Origin: Streptomyces sp. NBC_00582
GTDB lineage: Bacteria; Actinomycetota; Actinomycetes; Streptomycetales; Streptomycetaceae
Direction: 5' to 3'
Assembly: GCF_036345155.1 (NCBI RefSeq)
Contig: NZ_CP107772.1
Location: 1,550,001 to 1,614,000, forward strand
Length of the DNA stretch: 64,000 bases
Shown here: positions 34,608-42,519 of the stretch, one piece after another
Layout of the letters: each line of letters opens with the position of its first letter
Position numbering within the stretch: position 1 is the first letter of the stretch
Notes under the pieces: generated by a model
Databases searched by the model: none
What the model was told of the DNA's origin: nothing
Seen by the model: only the letters and a program-made list of their open reading frames with translations
Position numbers and translations under genes: made by a program

Positions 34608-35561
34608 CTATTCGCTGCGGGCCGCGTCGAACAGGGCGCTGACGGACTCACCGTTGTGGATGCGGCGCACGGCCTCGGCGAGGGCCGGGGCGATGGAGAG
34701 GATCCGCAGCTTGTCGGTGTGCTCCTCGGTGGGCACCGGCACGGTGTTGGTGCAGACGATCTCCAGGACGTCGGGCTGCTCGCTGAGCCGTTTGAGGGCC
34801 CCGGCCGCGAACAGACCGTGCGTGCACGCGACCCGTATCGAGCGGGGCGCCAACTCCCTCAGACGGTCCAGAAGCTCGAGGACGGTACTGCCCTTGGCGA
34901 TCTCGTCGTCCAGGACGATGACGTCCCGCCCGGTGACCTCGCCGATCACGGAGTTGATGCTCACCCGGTCGTCGGCGTAGCGCTGCTTGGCACCGGCCGC
35001 CACCTGGGCGCCGATCATCCGGGCGAAGGCGGCGGCCTCCTTGGCGTTGCCGAGGTCCGGCGAGACGACGGTGGTGGAGGTCAGGTCGTAGCGGCGGAAG
35101 TGGGCGGCCAGCTCACGGCGGGCGTGCAGATGGTCCACGGGCATCGAGAAGAAGCCGTGCACCTGCGGTGAGTGCAGGGTCATGGCGAGGACCCGGTGGA
35201 CGCCGGCCGCCGCCATCAGGTCGGCGACCAGCCGGCCGCCGAGGGAGATGCGGGGCGCGTCCTTCTTGTCGGAGCGGGCGTAGGAGTAGTGCGGCATGAC
35301 GACGGTGATCCGTCCGGCGGAGGCGCCCCGGGCCGCGTCGCACATCAGCAGCAGCTCCACGAGGTGCTCCTGCACGGGCCTCACCAGGGGCTGGACCAGG
35401 AAGACGTCCCGTTCCCGGCAGTTGGCCTGGAGCTGGACCTCCAGACAGTCGTTGGCGAACCTGCTGAGCCGGGTCGGGCTCAGCGGCACGCCGAGGTGGG
35501 AACAGACCTCGGCGGCCAGCTCGGGGTGGGCGCTGCCGCTGAACACGGAGATGTCTCGCAC
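34608..35561 (-). CDS. prs: Ribose-phosphate pyrophosphokinase (PRPP synthase), likely second copy
   Basis: A 317-residue enzyme making PRPP from ribose-5-phosphate and ATP. VFSGSAHPELAAEVCSHLG opens the fold; MPHYSYARSDKKDAPRISLGGRLVADL is the ATP/flexible loop; the PRPP-binding loop is VIVLDDEIAKGSTV. The last is DDEIAKGST where typical bacterial enzymes have DD.IDTGGT, so it is a divergent form. GTG start at 35561 with AGGAG 8 nt upstream. Streptomyces usually have a main prs elsewhere. The tuf remnant lies directly downstream. Confidence 0.9.
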   Translation of the reverse strand: MRDISVFSGSAHPELAAEVCSHLGVPLSPTRLSRFANDCLEVQLQANCRERDVFLVQPLVRPVQEHLVELLLMCDAARGASAGRITVVMPHYSYARSDKKDAPRISLGGRLVADLMAAAGVHRVLAMTLHSPQVHGFFSMPVDHLHARRELAAHFRRYDLTSTTVVSPDLGNAKEAAAFARMIGAQVAAGAKQRYADDRVSINSVIGEVTGRDVIVLDDEIAKGSTVLELLDRLRELAPRSIRVACTHGLFAAGALKRLSEQPDVLEIVCTNTVPVPTEEHTDKLRILSIAPALAEAVRRIHNGESVSALFDAARSE

Positions 35562-35969
35562 GAAAGGACTCCTCGACCAGGTCCGACGGGAGGCGGGATC
35601 TCTCACGGGATCTCTCATGCTACGGACCACGCCCGTTTTGCCCACCCTCAGAGTCCCCTCGAACCTCGTGAGCCCCGCCACGAAGGTGCCGCCGCACAGG
35701 TGGCCGCCGGGGGCCTCGCCTCCGGTCCTGCGAGACGGCACTGCTGCGTGCGGGTGAGCCGGTCCCGGAGGCCGCCCTCGCCGTGCCCCCGCCGGGGGCC
35801 GCGGCCCCCGGGGTGCCGGCCCCGACCACCGTCGAGCAGGACGCGTGGGGCCCGGTGCGGCCGGGCGGAGCGTGACCCAGGACCTCGCGTTCTGTCACAG
35901 GTCGTCAACAAGGCGGTCTGGTGGGGGCTTTGACGGGCATCCGTCCTGACAGGAAGGAGGGCCGTCGCC
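35562..35969. other. Intergenic region, no convincing gene
   Basis: About 400 bases between prs and the DUF4230 gene. It holds the prs promoter on the minus strand. Part of the plus strand (about 35737-35874) reads with GC-rich third positions and Pro/Ala-rich content up to a TGA, but has no start or ribosome site. It may be a remnant or chance. I see nothing else firm. Confidence 0.4.
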
Positions 35970-36632
35970 ATGACGACTCCCGTCAAGCGCCTTTCGGGGC
36001 GGATACCCGGCTGGGCCAAGGTGCTCATCGCGGTCGTGGTCGTACTCGTCGTGATGTTCGCCGGGATCCGGCTCAGTCTGCTGCCCGGTCTGCGCGAGTT
36101 CTTCGGCACCGAGACCAAGGACCGCTCGGGCCCCGCCCTGCTCAAGTCCATCCAGGACATGAGCCGTTACGACGCCGCCTCCGGCAATTTCCAGGTCGTC
36201 GTGGACCTGGAGAAGGACGCCAAGTACCTCCCGGACGCCATCCGCGGCACCCGCACCCTGTACGTGGGGGCGGGCACCGTGGACGCCTATGTCGACCTCG
36301 GCAAGGTCGGCGACGAGGACGTGACGGTCGACGGCGACCGTACGTCGGCCACGCTCCGGCTGCCGCACGCCCGGCTCGGCACGCCGGCACTCGACCCGGA
36401 CCGCTCCTACGCGGTCTCCAAGCAGCGCGGTCTCCTCGACCGCCTCGGCGATCTCTTCTCCGACAACCCCAACAGCGAGCAGGCCGTGCAGAAGCTCGCC
36501 GTGAAGCACATCGGCGAGGCCGCGAAGGACAGCGAGCTGACCGCGCGGGCCGAGACGAACACCACCGACATGCTGGAGGGCCTGCTGCACTCCCTCGGCT
36601 TCAAGGAGGTCAAGGTCACCTACGGGACCTGA
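35970..36632 (+). CDS. DUF4230 membrane-anchored protein
   Basis: A 220-residue protein with one N-terminal membrane segment (WAKVLIAVVVVLVVMFAGIRLSL, about 15-38) and an extracellular DUF4230 domain (LLKSIQDMSRYDAASGNFQVVVDLEKD; later NTTDMLEGLLHSLGFKEVKV). ATG with AAGGAGG upstream. Function unknown; found in many actinobacteria and firmicutes. It stands alone, convergent with the small membrane gene that follows. Confidence 0.9.
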   Translation: MTTPVKRLSGRIPGWAKVLIAVVVVLVVMFAGIRLSLLPGLREFFGTETKDRSGPALLKSIQDMSRYDAASGNFQVVVDLEKDAKYLPDAIRGTRTLYVGAGTVDAYVDLGKVGDEDVTVDGDRTSATLRLPHARLGTPALDPDRSYAVSKQRGLLDRLGDLFSDNPNSEQAVQKLAVKHIGEAAKDSELTARAETNTTDMLEGLLHSLGFKEVKVTYGT

Positions 36633-36848
36633 TCAGCCGCCCAGCACACCCGGCAGGGTGAGCGCGCCCAGCAGGGCGGTGCCGACGAGCAGCCAGGCCA
36701 CGTGGTCGCCGACGTGGCCCGACCGCAGTCGGCGCAGCAGCGCCGCCCGGCGGGGCGCCCGGGCGGTGAGCGCCGCGGCGGCCGAGGCGGCGGCGCCCAC
36801 GGCGAGTTCGAGGGGATCGACGGCGGTGACTAGGAGCAGCCAGAGCAC
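36633..36848 (-). CDS. Small membrane protein, possibly frameshifted at its start
   Basis: From a GTG at 36848 the frame gives 71 residues with two or three hydrophobic segments (LWLLLVTAVDPLELAVGAAASAAAALTAR; WLLVGTALLGALTLPG). The same frame stays coding for another 20 codons upstream (RRGRTLAWWAALAV...) without a start codon. A good start with GGGGAGG lies at 36910 but in another frame, which hits a stop within 26 codons. One inserted or lost base near 36870-36900 would join the two. The sequence is MnhE-like (Na+/H+ antiporter subunit E) in flavour, but this is weak. Confidence 0.55.
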   Translation of the reverse strand: MLWLLLVTAVDPLELAVGAAASAAAALTARAPRRAALLRRLRSGHVGDHVAWLLVGTALLGALTLPGVLGG

Positions 36849-37109
36849 GGCGAGCGCGGCCCACCAGGCGAGCGTTCGCCCACGGCGGGCAGGGCCGACC
36901 GCTGGTTCATGAGCACCCTCCCCATACCAACGCCTTCATCCGTCTTCGTACGCCTCTGTTCGGGTTTGCTGGAATTCCCCCGGTATCCGAGCACGGAGTG
37001 CCCCGGCTCGGGGAACGGAAACGCCGACCGGCGCCCGTGCGACGGCATCGTCCGGCCGTACGCGGGTAACCGCCTTACGACGCAGGTAAGTTGAAGACTG
37101 GAGGACCGC

Positions 37110-37742
37110 ATGGCCCGAGCAGCCTTGAACCCGCGCTCCGTGTTCCGCCTGCGCCCGTCCAAGGGCGAACAGCCGCCCGGCCAGGCGGCGGGCGGGAAAG
37201 ACCCGGCCGCGGGCGGGAAGAAGCCGGCCGCGGGCAAGAAGGCAACGAAGACGAAAGCGGCGCGTTCCGAGTCCCGGCCGTTGCCCTTCCCGGTGCGGCT
37301 GCTGGCGATGCTGTTCGCGTTCGCCTTCATGGTGGGGTTCGCCGTCGTGCTGGCGCGGCTGACACTGGAGCCGTCGCCCGCCTCCGAGGCGCTCGTGCAC
37401 TCGAACCTGCGTCCGGGCCGGTCGCTTCAGGCGTATCTGGACCAGCCCGCCCTGCGGGACGCGGTCAAGCAGATCGGCGGTAACCTGCTGCTCGGGGTGC
37501 CGTTCGGCATCCTGGTGCCGGTGCTGGCGCCGCAGGCGCGCGGGGTGCTGCGGGTGCTGCTGCTCACGGCGTCGGTGATGCTGCTGGTGGAGTTCGCGCA
37601 GGGCGCGCTCATCACCGGGCGCGCCTTCGACATCGACGACGTCATCCTCAACACCACGGGCGCGCTCGTGGGTTACCTGCTGCTGGGCCGGCGCATGAGC
37701 CGGGCGGTCCACGCCCCCCGGCGCCGGCGGGGCACCCCCTAG
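37110..37742 (+). CDS. VanZ-like membrane protein
   Basis: A 210-residue protein. The first 50 residues are Lys/Ala/Gly-rich with a repeated GKKPAAGKK-type sequence. Four hydrophobic segments follow, with VanZ motifs NLLLGVPFGILVPVL, VMLLVEFAQGALITGRAFDIDDVILNTTGALVGYLL. VanZ lowers teicoplanin sensitivity in some vancomycin clusters, but most family members have no known role. GGAGG precedes the ATG. No van genes are nearby. Confidence 0.92.
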   Translation: MARAALNPRSVFRLRPSKGEQPPGQAAGGKDPAAGGKKPAAGKKATKTKAARSESRPLPFPVRLLAMLFAFAFMVGFAVVLARLTLEPSPASEALVHSNLRPGRSLQAYLDQPALRDAVKQIGGNLLLGVPFGILVPVLAPQARGVLRVLLLTASVMLLVEFAQGALITGRAFDIDDVILNTTGALVGYLLLGRRMSRAVHAPRRRRGTP

Positions 37743-37981
37743 GGCCGGCGCGGCTTCCAGGTGTACTTGTCGCCGCCCACCCAGCGCACGACATTGGGGT
37801 CGTCGAGGTCGTGGACGATGATGCCGAACGCGGCGGCCGTCTCCAGGACGTCGGTGACGGTGTGCGCCGAACCGACCACTTCGCCGTCGATTTCCACGAT
37901 CCGGAACGGGGGCGTGCCCGGCTGCACCCCGAGCACCATGATCCGCGGCTGGTTCATATAGGGGCTCGCGACTTCGGTCAT
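37739..37981 (-). CDS. Small conserved protein of unknown function
   Basis: An 80-residue protein (PRIMVLGVQPGTPPFRIVEIDGEVVGSAHTVTDVLETAAAFGIIVHDLDDPNVVRWVGG). The alternating strands and helices look like a small globular domain. I do not recognise it. The ATG at 37981 has no clear ribosome site, and an ATG seven codons later is possible. Codon use is slightly less GC-rich at the start. It overlaps the convergent VanZ gene by 4 bp. Confidence 0.68.
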   Translation of the reverse strand: MTEVASPYMNQPRIMVLGVQPGTPPFRIVEIDGEVVGSAHTVTDVLETAAAFGIIVHDLDDPNVVRWVGGDKYTWKPRRP

Positions 37982-38106
37982 GTAAAGAGCGTAAATCGCA
38001 ATCGGCCGGTACGGATCGTCAGGAATCGCCGCCGGGAATCGCCCGCCGCTGCCGCCCGTCGTGCGGGGGGCGCCCCGCTGGGGAACTCTGGAGCCAGGAG
38101 GTGGCG

Positions 38107-39117
38107 ATGGATCCCGTCGAGGCCCTGGAGCGGATCGCCTTCCTGCTGGAGCGGTCCCTGGCGCCCACGTACCGCGTGAAGGCGTTCCGCACCGCCGCCC
38201 GGGTGCTGGCGGGGCTGCCCGAGGGCGAGGTGGCCGAGCGGGCGGAGGCCGGGACGCTGGAGTCGCTGAAGGGCGTGGGGCCGAAGACCGCCCAGGCGGC
38301 ACGGGAGGCGCTCGCCGGACAGGTGCCGTCCTACCTGCGGAAACTGCAGGACGAGGTGGGGCGGCCGCTCACCGACGGGGCCGGGGAGCGGCTGCGGGCG
38401 CTGCTGCGCGGGGACTGCCATGTGCACTCCGACTGGTCGGACGGCGGCAGTCCGATCGAGGAGATGGGCCGGGCGGCGGCCGCCCTCGGCCACGAGTGGG
38501 CCGTCCTCACCGATCACTCGCCACGGCTGACGGTGGCGCGGGGGCTGTCGCCGGAGCGGCTGCGCCACCAGCTCGAGGTGGTCGAGGAGCTGAACGCGTC
38601 CTGGGCGCCGTTCCGGCTGCTGACCGGTATCGAGTGCGACATCCTCGAGGACGGCTCCCTCGACCAGGAGCCGGAGCTGCTCGACCGGCTGGACGTGGTC
38701 GTGGTCTCGGTGCACTCCAAACTCCGCATGGAGGAACGGGCGATGACCCGGCGCATGGTGCGGGCCGTCCGCGATCCCCACGCGAACGTCCTCGGGCACT
38801 GCACGGGGAGGCTGGTGCAGGGGCGGGGGCGGCCGGAGTCGGCGTTCGACGCGGACGAGGTGTTCGCCGCGTGCGCCGAGTCCGGTACGGCCGTGGAGAT
38901 CAACAGCCGACCCGAGCGGCTGGACCCGCCCCGGCGGCTGTTGCGGCGGGCGGTCGGGGCGGGCGTGCTGTTCTCCGTCGACACCGACGCGCACGCGCCC
39001 GGCCAGCTCGACTGGCAGATCCTCGGCTGCGCCCGGGCGGAGGAGTGCGAGGTGCCCGCCGAGCGGGTGGTGACGACCTGGCCGATGGACCGGCTGCTGG
39101 AATGGTCCCGGGCCTGA
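38107..39117 (+). CDS. HhH plus PHP phosphoesterase (PolX-like without polymerase)
   Basis: A 336-residue protein. Residues 1-80 are a helix-hairpin-helix region as in DNA polymerase X (RVKAFRTAARVLAGLP, SLKGVGPKTAQAARE). Residues about 100-336 are a PHP phosphoesterase: metal ligands in CHVHSDWSDGG, LTDHS, TGIECDIL, LGHCTGR and DTDAHAPGQL. Full PolX proteins have a polymerase domain between these parts; it is absent. A role in DNA 3' end processing is likely from the family, unproven. ATG with AGGAGG 5 nt upstream. Confidence 0.9.
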   Translation: MDPVEALERIAFLLERSLAPTYRVKAFRTAARVLAGLPEGEVAERAEAGTLESLKGVGPKTAQAAREALAGQVPSYLRKLQDEVGRPLTDGAGERLRALLRGDCHVHSDWSDGGSPIEEMGRAAAALGHEWAVLTDHSPRLTVARGLSPERLRHQLEVVEELNASWAPFRLLTGIECDILEDGSLDQEPELLDRLDVVVVSVHSKLRMEERAMTRRMVRAVRDPHANVLGHCTGRLVQGRGRPESAFDADEVFAACAESGTAVEINSRPERLDPPRRLLRRAVGAGVLFSVDTDAHAPGQLDWQILGCARAEECEVPAERVVTTWPMDRLLEWSRA

Positions 39118-39154
39118 GTCCGCGGGGCGTTCCGGTTGACGTGCCGCGTTCCGG

Positions 39155-39185
39155 TTGACTTGGAGTGCACTCCAATTCGTAGCGT
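39155..39185 (+). promoter_or_regulatory. MerR-type promoter with 19 bp spacer and palindrome
   Basis: The -35 TTGACT (39155-39160) and a -10-like TAGCGT (39180-39185) are 19 bp apart. The spacer holds a perfect palindrome, TTGGAGTGCACTCCAA (39160-39175). A long spacer filled by a palindrome is the sign of activation by a MerR-family protein that twists the DNA. It drives the SDR gene starting at 39193, leaving only 8 bp after the -10, so the transcript may be leaderless or nearly so. No merR gene is in the window. Confidence 0.82.
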
Positions 39186-39192
39186 TTCGGAC

Positions 39193-40164
39193 ATGAGCAA
39201 CAGCGACACCGCACAGCACAAGATCGGCTCCGGCTTCGGGGCCACGAGCACCGCCGAGGACGTCCTGCGGGGCGTCGATCTGACCGGCCGGCTGGCGATC
39301 GTCACGGGCGGCTACTCCGGCCTCGGCCTGGAGACCACCCGGGCGCTGACCGGGGCGGGCGCCCGGGTCGTCGTCCCCGCGCGGCGCCCGCAGACGGCCC
39401 GGGAGAACCTCGCCGGCATCGAGAACGTCGAGGTGGACGAACTCGACCTCGGCGACCTGGACAGCGTGCGGGCCTTCGCCGACCGGTTCCTCGGCACGGG
39501 CCGCACGGTCGACTTCATGATCGACAACGCCGGGATCATGGCCTGCCCGGAGACCCGGGTCGGGCCGGGCTGGGAGGCGCAGTTCGCCACCAACCACCTC
39601 GGTCACTTCGCGCTGGTCAACCGGCTGTGGCCGGCGATCGAGCCCGGTGGGGCGCGGGTGGTGTCCGTGTCCTCGCGCGGCCACCACTTCTCCGGCGTCC
39701 GCTGGGACGACGTCCACTGGAGCCGGGGCTACGACAAGTGGCTGGCGTACGGGCAGGCGAAGACGGCGAACGTGCTGTTCGCCGTGCACCTCGACGCGCT
39801 CGCCCGGGACCGCGGCGTACGGGCGTTCTCGCTCCACCCCGGCGGCATCCTCACGCCCCTCCAGCGGCATCTGCCCCGGGAGGAGATGATGGCGAACGGC
39901 TGGATCGACGAGGACGGCAACCCGATCCCGCAGCCGGGCTTCAAGACGCCGGAGCAGGGCGCGGCCACCCAGGTGTGGGCGGCGACCTCCCGGCAGCTCG
40001 ACGGCATGGGCGGCGTCTACCTGGAGGACTGCGACATCGCCGAGCCCGCGCCCGAGAGCGGTGAGCGGGCCGGGGTGAAGGCCTGGGCGACGGACCGCGA
40101 GCAGGCGGCGCGGCTGTGGGAGCTGTCGGCGGAGCTGACCGGGGTGGACGCGTTCGCCTCCTAG
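39193..40164 (+). CDS. Short-chain dehydrogenase/reductase
   Basis: A 323-residue SDR. Cofactor loop AIVTGGYSGLGLETTRAL, NAG motif DNAGIMA, catalytic YxxxK in WLAYGQAKTANVLF, and Ser in VSVSSRGHHF. It resembles the retinol-dehydrogenase/WW-oxidoreductase-like group. The start has no ribosome site and sits right after a MerR-type promoter. Its stop codon lies in the CTAG target duplicate of the adjoining MITE. Confidence 0.93.
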   Translation: MSNSDTAQHKIGSGFGATSTAEDVLRGVDLTGRLAIVTGGYSGLGLETTRALTGAGARVVVPARRPQTARENLAGIENVEVDELDLGDLDSVRAFADRFLGTGRTVDFMIDNAGIMACPETRVGPGWEAQFATNHLGHFALVNRLWPAIEPGGARVVSVSSRGHHFSGVRWDDVHWSRGYDKWLAYGQAKTANVLFAVHLDALARDRGVRAFSLHPGGILTPLQRHLPREEMMANGWIDEDGNPIPQPGFKTPEQGAATQVWAATSRQLDGMGGVYLEDCDIAEPAPESGERAGVKAWATDREQAARLWELSAELTGVDAFAS

Positions 40165-40339
40165 GCCGTGTCTGACAATTCCCGTCGTCGCCCGGAGGGC
40201 GGCCTGGCGGCGTCAGGTGCGTGCTCTCGGCGTGCCGGGCGTAGACCCTCGTACTGGGCGTACTCGGGTCTGCGCCCGGTGCGCCGAGAGTGCGTGCATG
40301 GCGTCGCGAGGCAGACGGGAATTGTCAGACACGGCCTAG
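40161..40339. mobile_element. MITE (171 bp) with CTAG target duplication, IS5-type ends
   Basis: CTAG at 40161-40164 and 40336-40339 flank a 171 bp element with perfect 22 bp terminal repeats starting GCCGTGTCTGACAATTCCC. The interior is also a long imperfect inverted repeat (arms sharing CTCTCGGCG and GGGCG.AGACCC), so the whole element could fold into one hairpin. It has no gene. CTAG fits the YTAR target of IS5-family elements, so it is likely moved by an IS5-type transposase encoded elsewhere. Confidence 0.9.
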
Positions 40340-40340
40340 C

Positions 40341-41392
40341 TGTATTGATCACGAGCGTTGTTGACACTGGCGGGTCTTGAACATGGCGAAGACCTCCGAT
40401 GTGGTGGAGCTGTCTAAGAACACACCGCACGGAGGTCTTCGTGTCCCACCGTAATGCCCGGCTGACCGTTCACGGCAGGCGGCTGCTCGTCGAGCGTGTC
40501 CGTTCGGGCCGCCCCGTCGCGCATGTCGCGGCCGAGATGGGCATCTCACGTGTCACGGCCCACAAGTGGATGCGCCGCTGGCAAGCGGAGGGCGAACAGG
40601 GGCTGCACGACCGCCCCAGCCGTCCACTGACGACACCCCACCGCACGGCGGCAGCCGTGGAGGCCCGGGTGTGCCGGCTGCGCCAGGACCGCAAACTCGG
40701 CCCCGCCCGCCTCGGCCCCGTCCTGGGACTGCCCGCCTCGACCGTGCACCGCATCCTGGTCCGCCACGGCCTGAACCGGCTTGCCTTCCTCGACCGGCCC
40801 ACCGGCCAGGTCATCCGCCGCTACGAACGCGACCGACCCGGCGAACTCATCCACGTCGACGTCAAGAAACTCGGCCGCATCCCCGACGGCGGCGGCCACA
40901 AGGTCCTGGGCCGCCAGGCCGGCCGCGCCCGCCGCAGCAGCGTGGGCTTCGACTACGTCCACTCAGCCATCGACGACCACAGCCGCCTCGCCTACAGCGA
41001 GATCCACCGCGACGAGAAAGTCGCCACCTGCGCCGGCTTCCTCACCCGCGCGGCCGCCTTCTTCCACGCCCACGGCATCACCCGCATCGAACGCGTGCTC
41101 ACCGACAACGCCTGGGCCTACCGCAAGGGCCTGGCCTGGAAGCAGGTGCTCATCGAGATCGGCGCGACCGGCAAGCTGACTCGCGCCTACCGCCCGCAGA
41201 CCAACGGCAAGGTCGAACGCTTCAACCGCACCCTGCTCGACGAGTGGGCCTACCTGCGGCCTTTCACCAGCAACGACGAACGCACCGCAGCCCTGGCCGA
41301 CTTCCTCCACACCTACAACTACCATCGCTGCCACACCGCACTCGGAGGCCAGCCACCCATCACCCGAGTCAACAACCCTGCGGGTCAATACA
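40341..41392 (+). mobile_element. IS481-family insertion sequence, 1052 bp
   Basis: Ends are TGTATTGATC on the left and, read inward from the right, TGTATTGACC; alignment over 27 bp gives about 21 matches. CCTAGC is repeated directly at 40335-40340 and 41393-41398 as the 6 bp target duplication. The target overlaps the right CTAG of the MITE, so this element came after it. It carries one transposase gene. Confidence 0.92.
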
Positions 41393-41397
41393 CCTAG
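40441..41397 (+). CDS. IS481-family DDE transposase
   Basis: A 318-residue transposase from a GTG at 40441. N-terminal HTH (RPVAHVAAEMGISRVTAHKWMRRW), then the DDE core: D in LIHVDVKKLGRI, D in VLTDNAWAYR, E in TNGKVERFNRTLLDEW. The gene looks intact. Its last sense codons reach the IS end, and the TAG stop lies at 41395-41397, inside the host target duplicate, so the host supplied it. Confidence 0.95.
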   Translation: MSHRNARLTVHGRRLLVERVRSGRPVAHVAAEMGISRVTAHKWMRRWQAEGEQGLHDRPSRPLTTPHRTAAAVEARVCRLRQDRKLGPARLGPVLGLPASTVHRILVRHGLNRLAFLDRPTGQVIRRYERDRPGELIHVDVKKLGRIPDGGGHKVLGRQAGRARRSSVGFDYVHSAIDDHSRLAYSEIHRDEKVATCAGFLTRAAAFFHAHGITRIERVLTDNAWAYRKGLAWKQVLIEIGATGKLTRAYRPQTNGKVERFNRTLLDEWAYLRPFTSNDERTAALADFLHTYNYHRCHTALGGQPPITRVNNPAGQYT

Positions 41398-41483
41398 CCG
41401 GTGCGCGCAGGGGCGTGCCGGGCCCGGTGACGTGGGTACTCGGCGGGCGTCTCCCGTGGGGGAATCGCCGAGAGGAGCCGAAG

Positions 41484-42512
41484 GTGAGCAGCTCAACGGG
41501 CAGCGACATCGTCGTCACCGGGGCCACCGGCAACGTCGGTACGAGCGTGGTGCGCCTGCTGTCGGAGGATCCGGGCGTCGCCTCGGTGCGGGGCCTGGCC
41601 CGGCGGGTCCCCGAGTGGGCGCCGCCGAAGACCGAGTGGAGCGGGGTCGATCTGGCGTCGGAGGACGTCAGTCTGACCGGGCTGTTCGAGGGCGCGGCGG
41701 CGGTGGTGCATCTGGCGTGGGCGTTCCAGCCGACGCACGATCCGGCGGTGACCTGGCGGACGAACGTGCTGGGGAGCATCCGGGTGTTCGAGGCGGTGGC
41801 CGCGGCGCGGGTGCCGGTCCTCGTGCACGCCTCGTCGGTGGGCGCGTACTCGCCGGGGCCGAAGGAGCACGCGGTGGACGAGTCCTGGCCGACGCACGGC
41901 TGGCCGGACGCCGCGTACTGCCGGGAGAAGGCCTATCTGGAGCGGGCCCTGGACACCTTCGAGCGTGATCATCCCCAGGTCCGGGTGGTGCGGATGCGGC
42001 CGGCGTTCCTGTTCAAGCGGGAGTCGGCGAGCGAGCAGCGGCGGATCTTCGGCGGCCGGTTCCTGCCGGGCCAGGCCGCCCGGCCGGATCTGCTGCCCTT
42101 CCTTCCCGACATCCCGGGCCTGCGGGTCCAGGCGCTGCACACCGACGACGCGGCCGAGGCGTACCGGCTGGCCCTGCGCACACAGGCGCGCGGCGCGTTC
42201 AACCTGGCGGCCGAGCCGGCCGTGGACGCGGGGCTGCTGGCCGAGATGTTCGACGCCCGCCCGGTGCGGCTGCCGCGGACGGCGGCCCGTTCGGCGATCG
42301 CCGCGGCCTGGAACCTGCGCCTGCTGCCGGCCTCGCCCCATCTCTTCGACGCGGTCCTGCGGCTGCCCCTGATGGACTGCACCCGCGCCCGCACCGAACT
42401 GGGCTGGCGCCCGGAGCATTCGGCGACGGAGGTCCTGCGCGAGTTCCTGCGGGGCCTGCGGTCCGGGAACGGCGAGGCCACGGCACCCCTGCGGGGGCGG
42501 AAGGTGGGCTGA
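41484..42512 (+). CDS. NAD-dependent epimerase/dehydratase family protein
   Basis: A 342-residue extended SDR. Start GTG with GAGGAG 6 nt upstream. Cofactor loop VVTGATGNVGTSVVRLL, VVHLAWAFQPTHDP, SSVGAYS and YCREKAYLER (YxxxK) are present; LGWRPEHSATEVLREFL ends it, as in sugar-nucleotide epimerases. The substrate is not shown; many such Streptomyces proteins act on non-sugar compounds. Just right of the IS481 element. Confidence 0.9.
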   Translation: MSSSTGSDIVVTGATGNVGTSVVRLLSEDPGVASVRGLARRVPEWAPPKTEWSGVDLASEDVSLTGLFEGAAAVVHLAWAFQPTHDPAVTWRTNVLGSIRVFEAVAAARVPVLVHASSVGAYSPGPKEHAVDESWPTHGWPDAAYCREKAYLERALDTFERDHPQVRVVRMRPAFLFKRESASEQRRIFGGRFLPGQAARPDLLPFLPDIPGLRVQALHTDDAAEAYRLALRTQARGAFNLAAEPAVDAGLLAEMFDARPVRLPRTAARSAIAAAWNLRLLPASPHLFDAVLRLPLMDCTRARTELGWRPEHSATEVLREFLRGLRSGNGEATAPLRGRKVG

Positions 42513-42519
42513 GGACGCC

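Noticed and set aside
35737..35874. Short plus-strand Pro/Ala-rich frame
   Set aside because: No start codon with a ribosome site and no recognisable homology.
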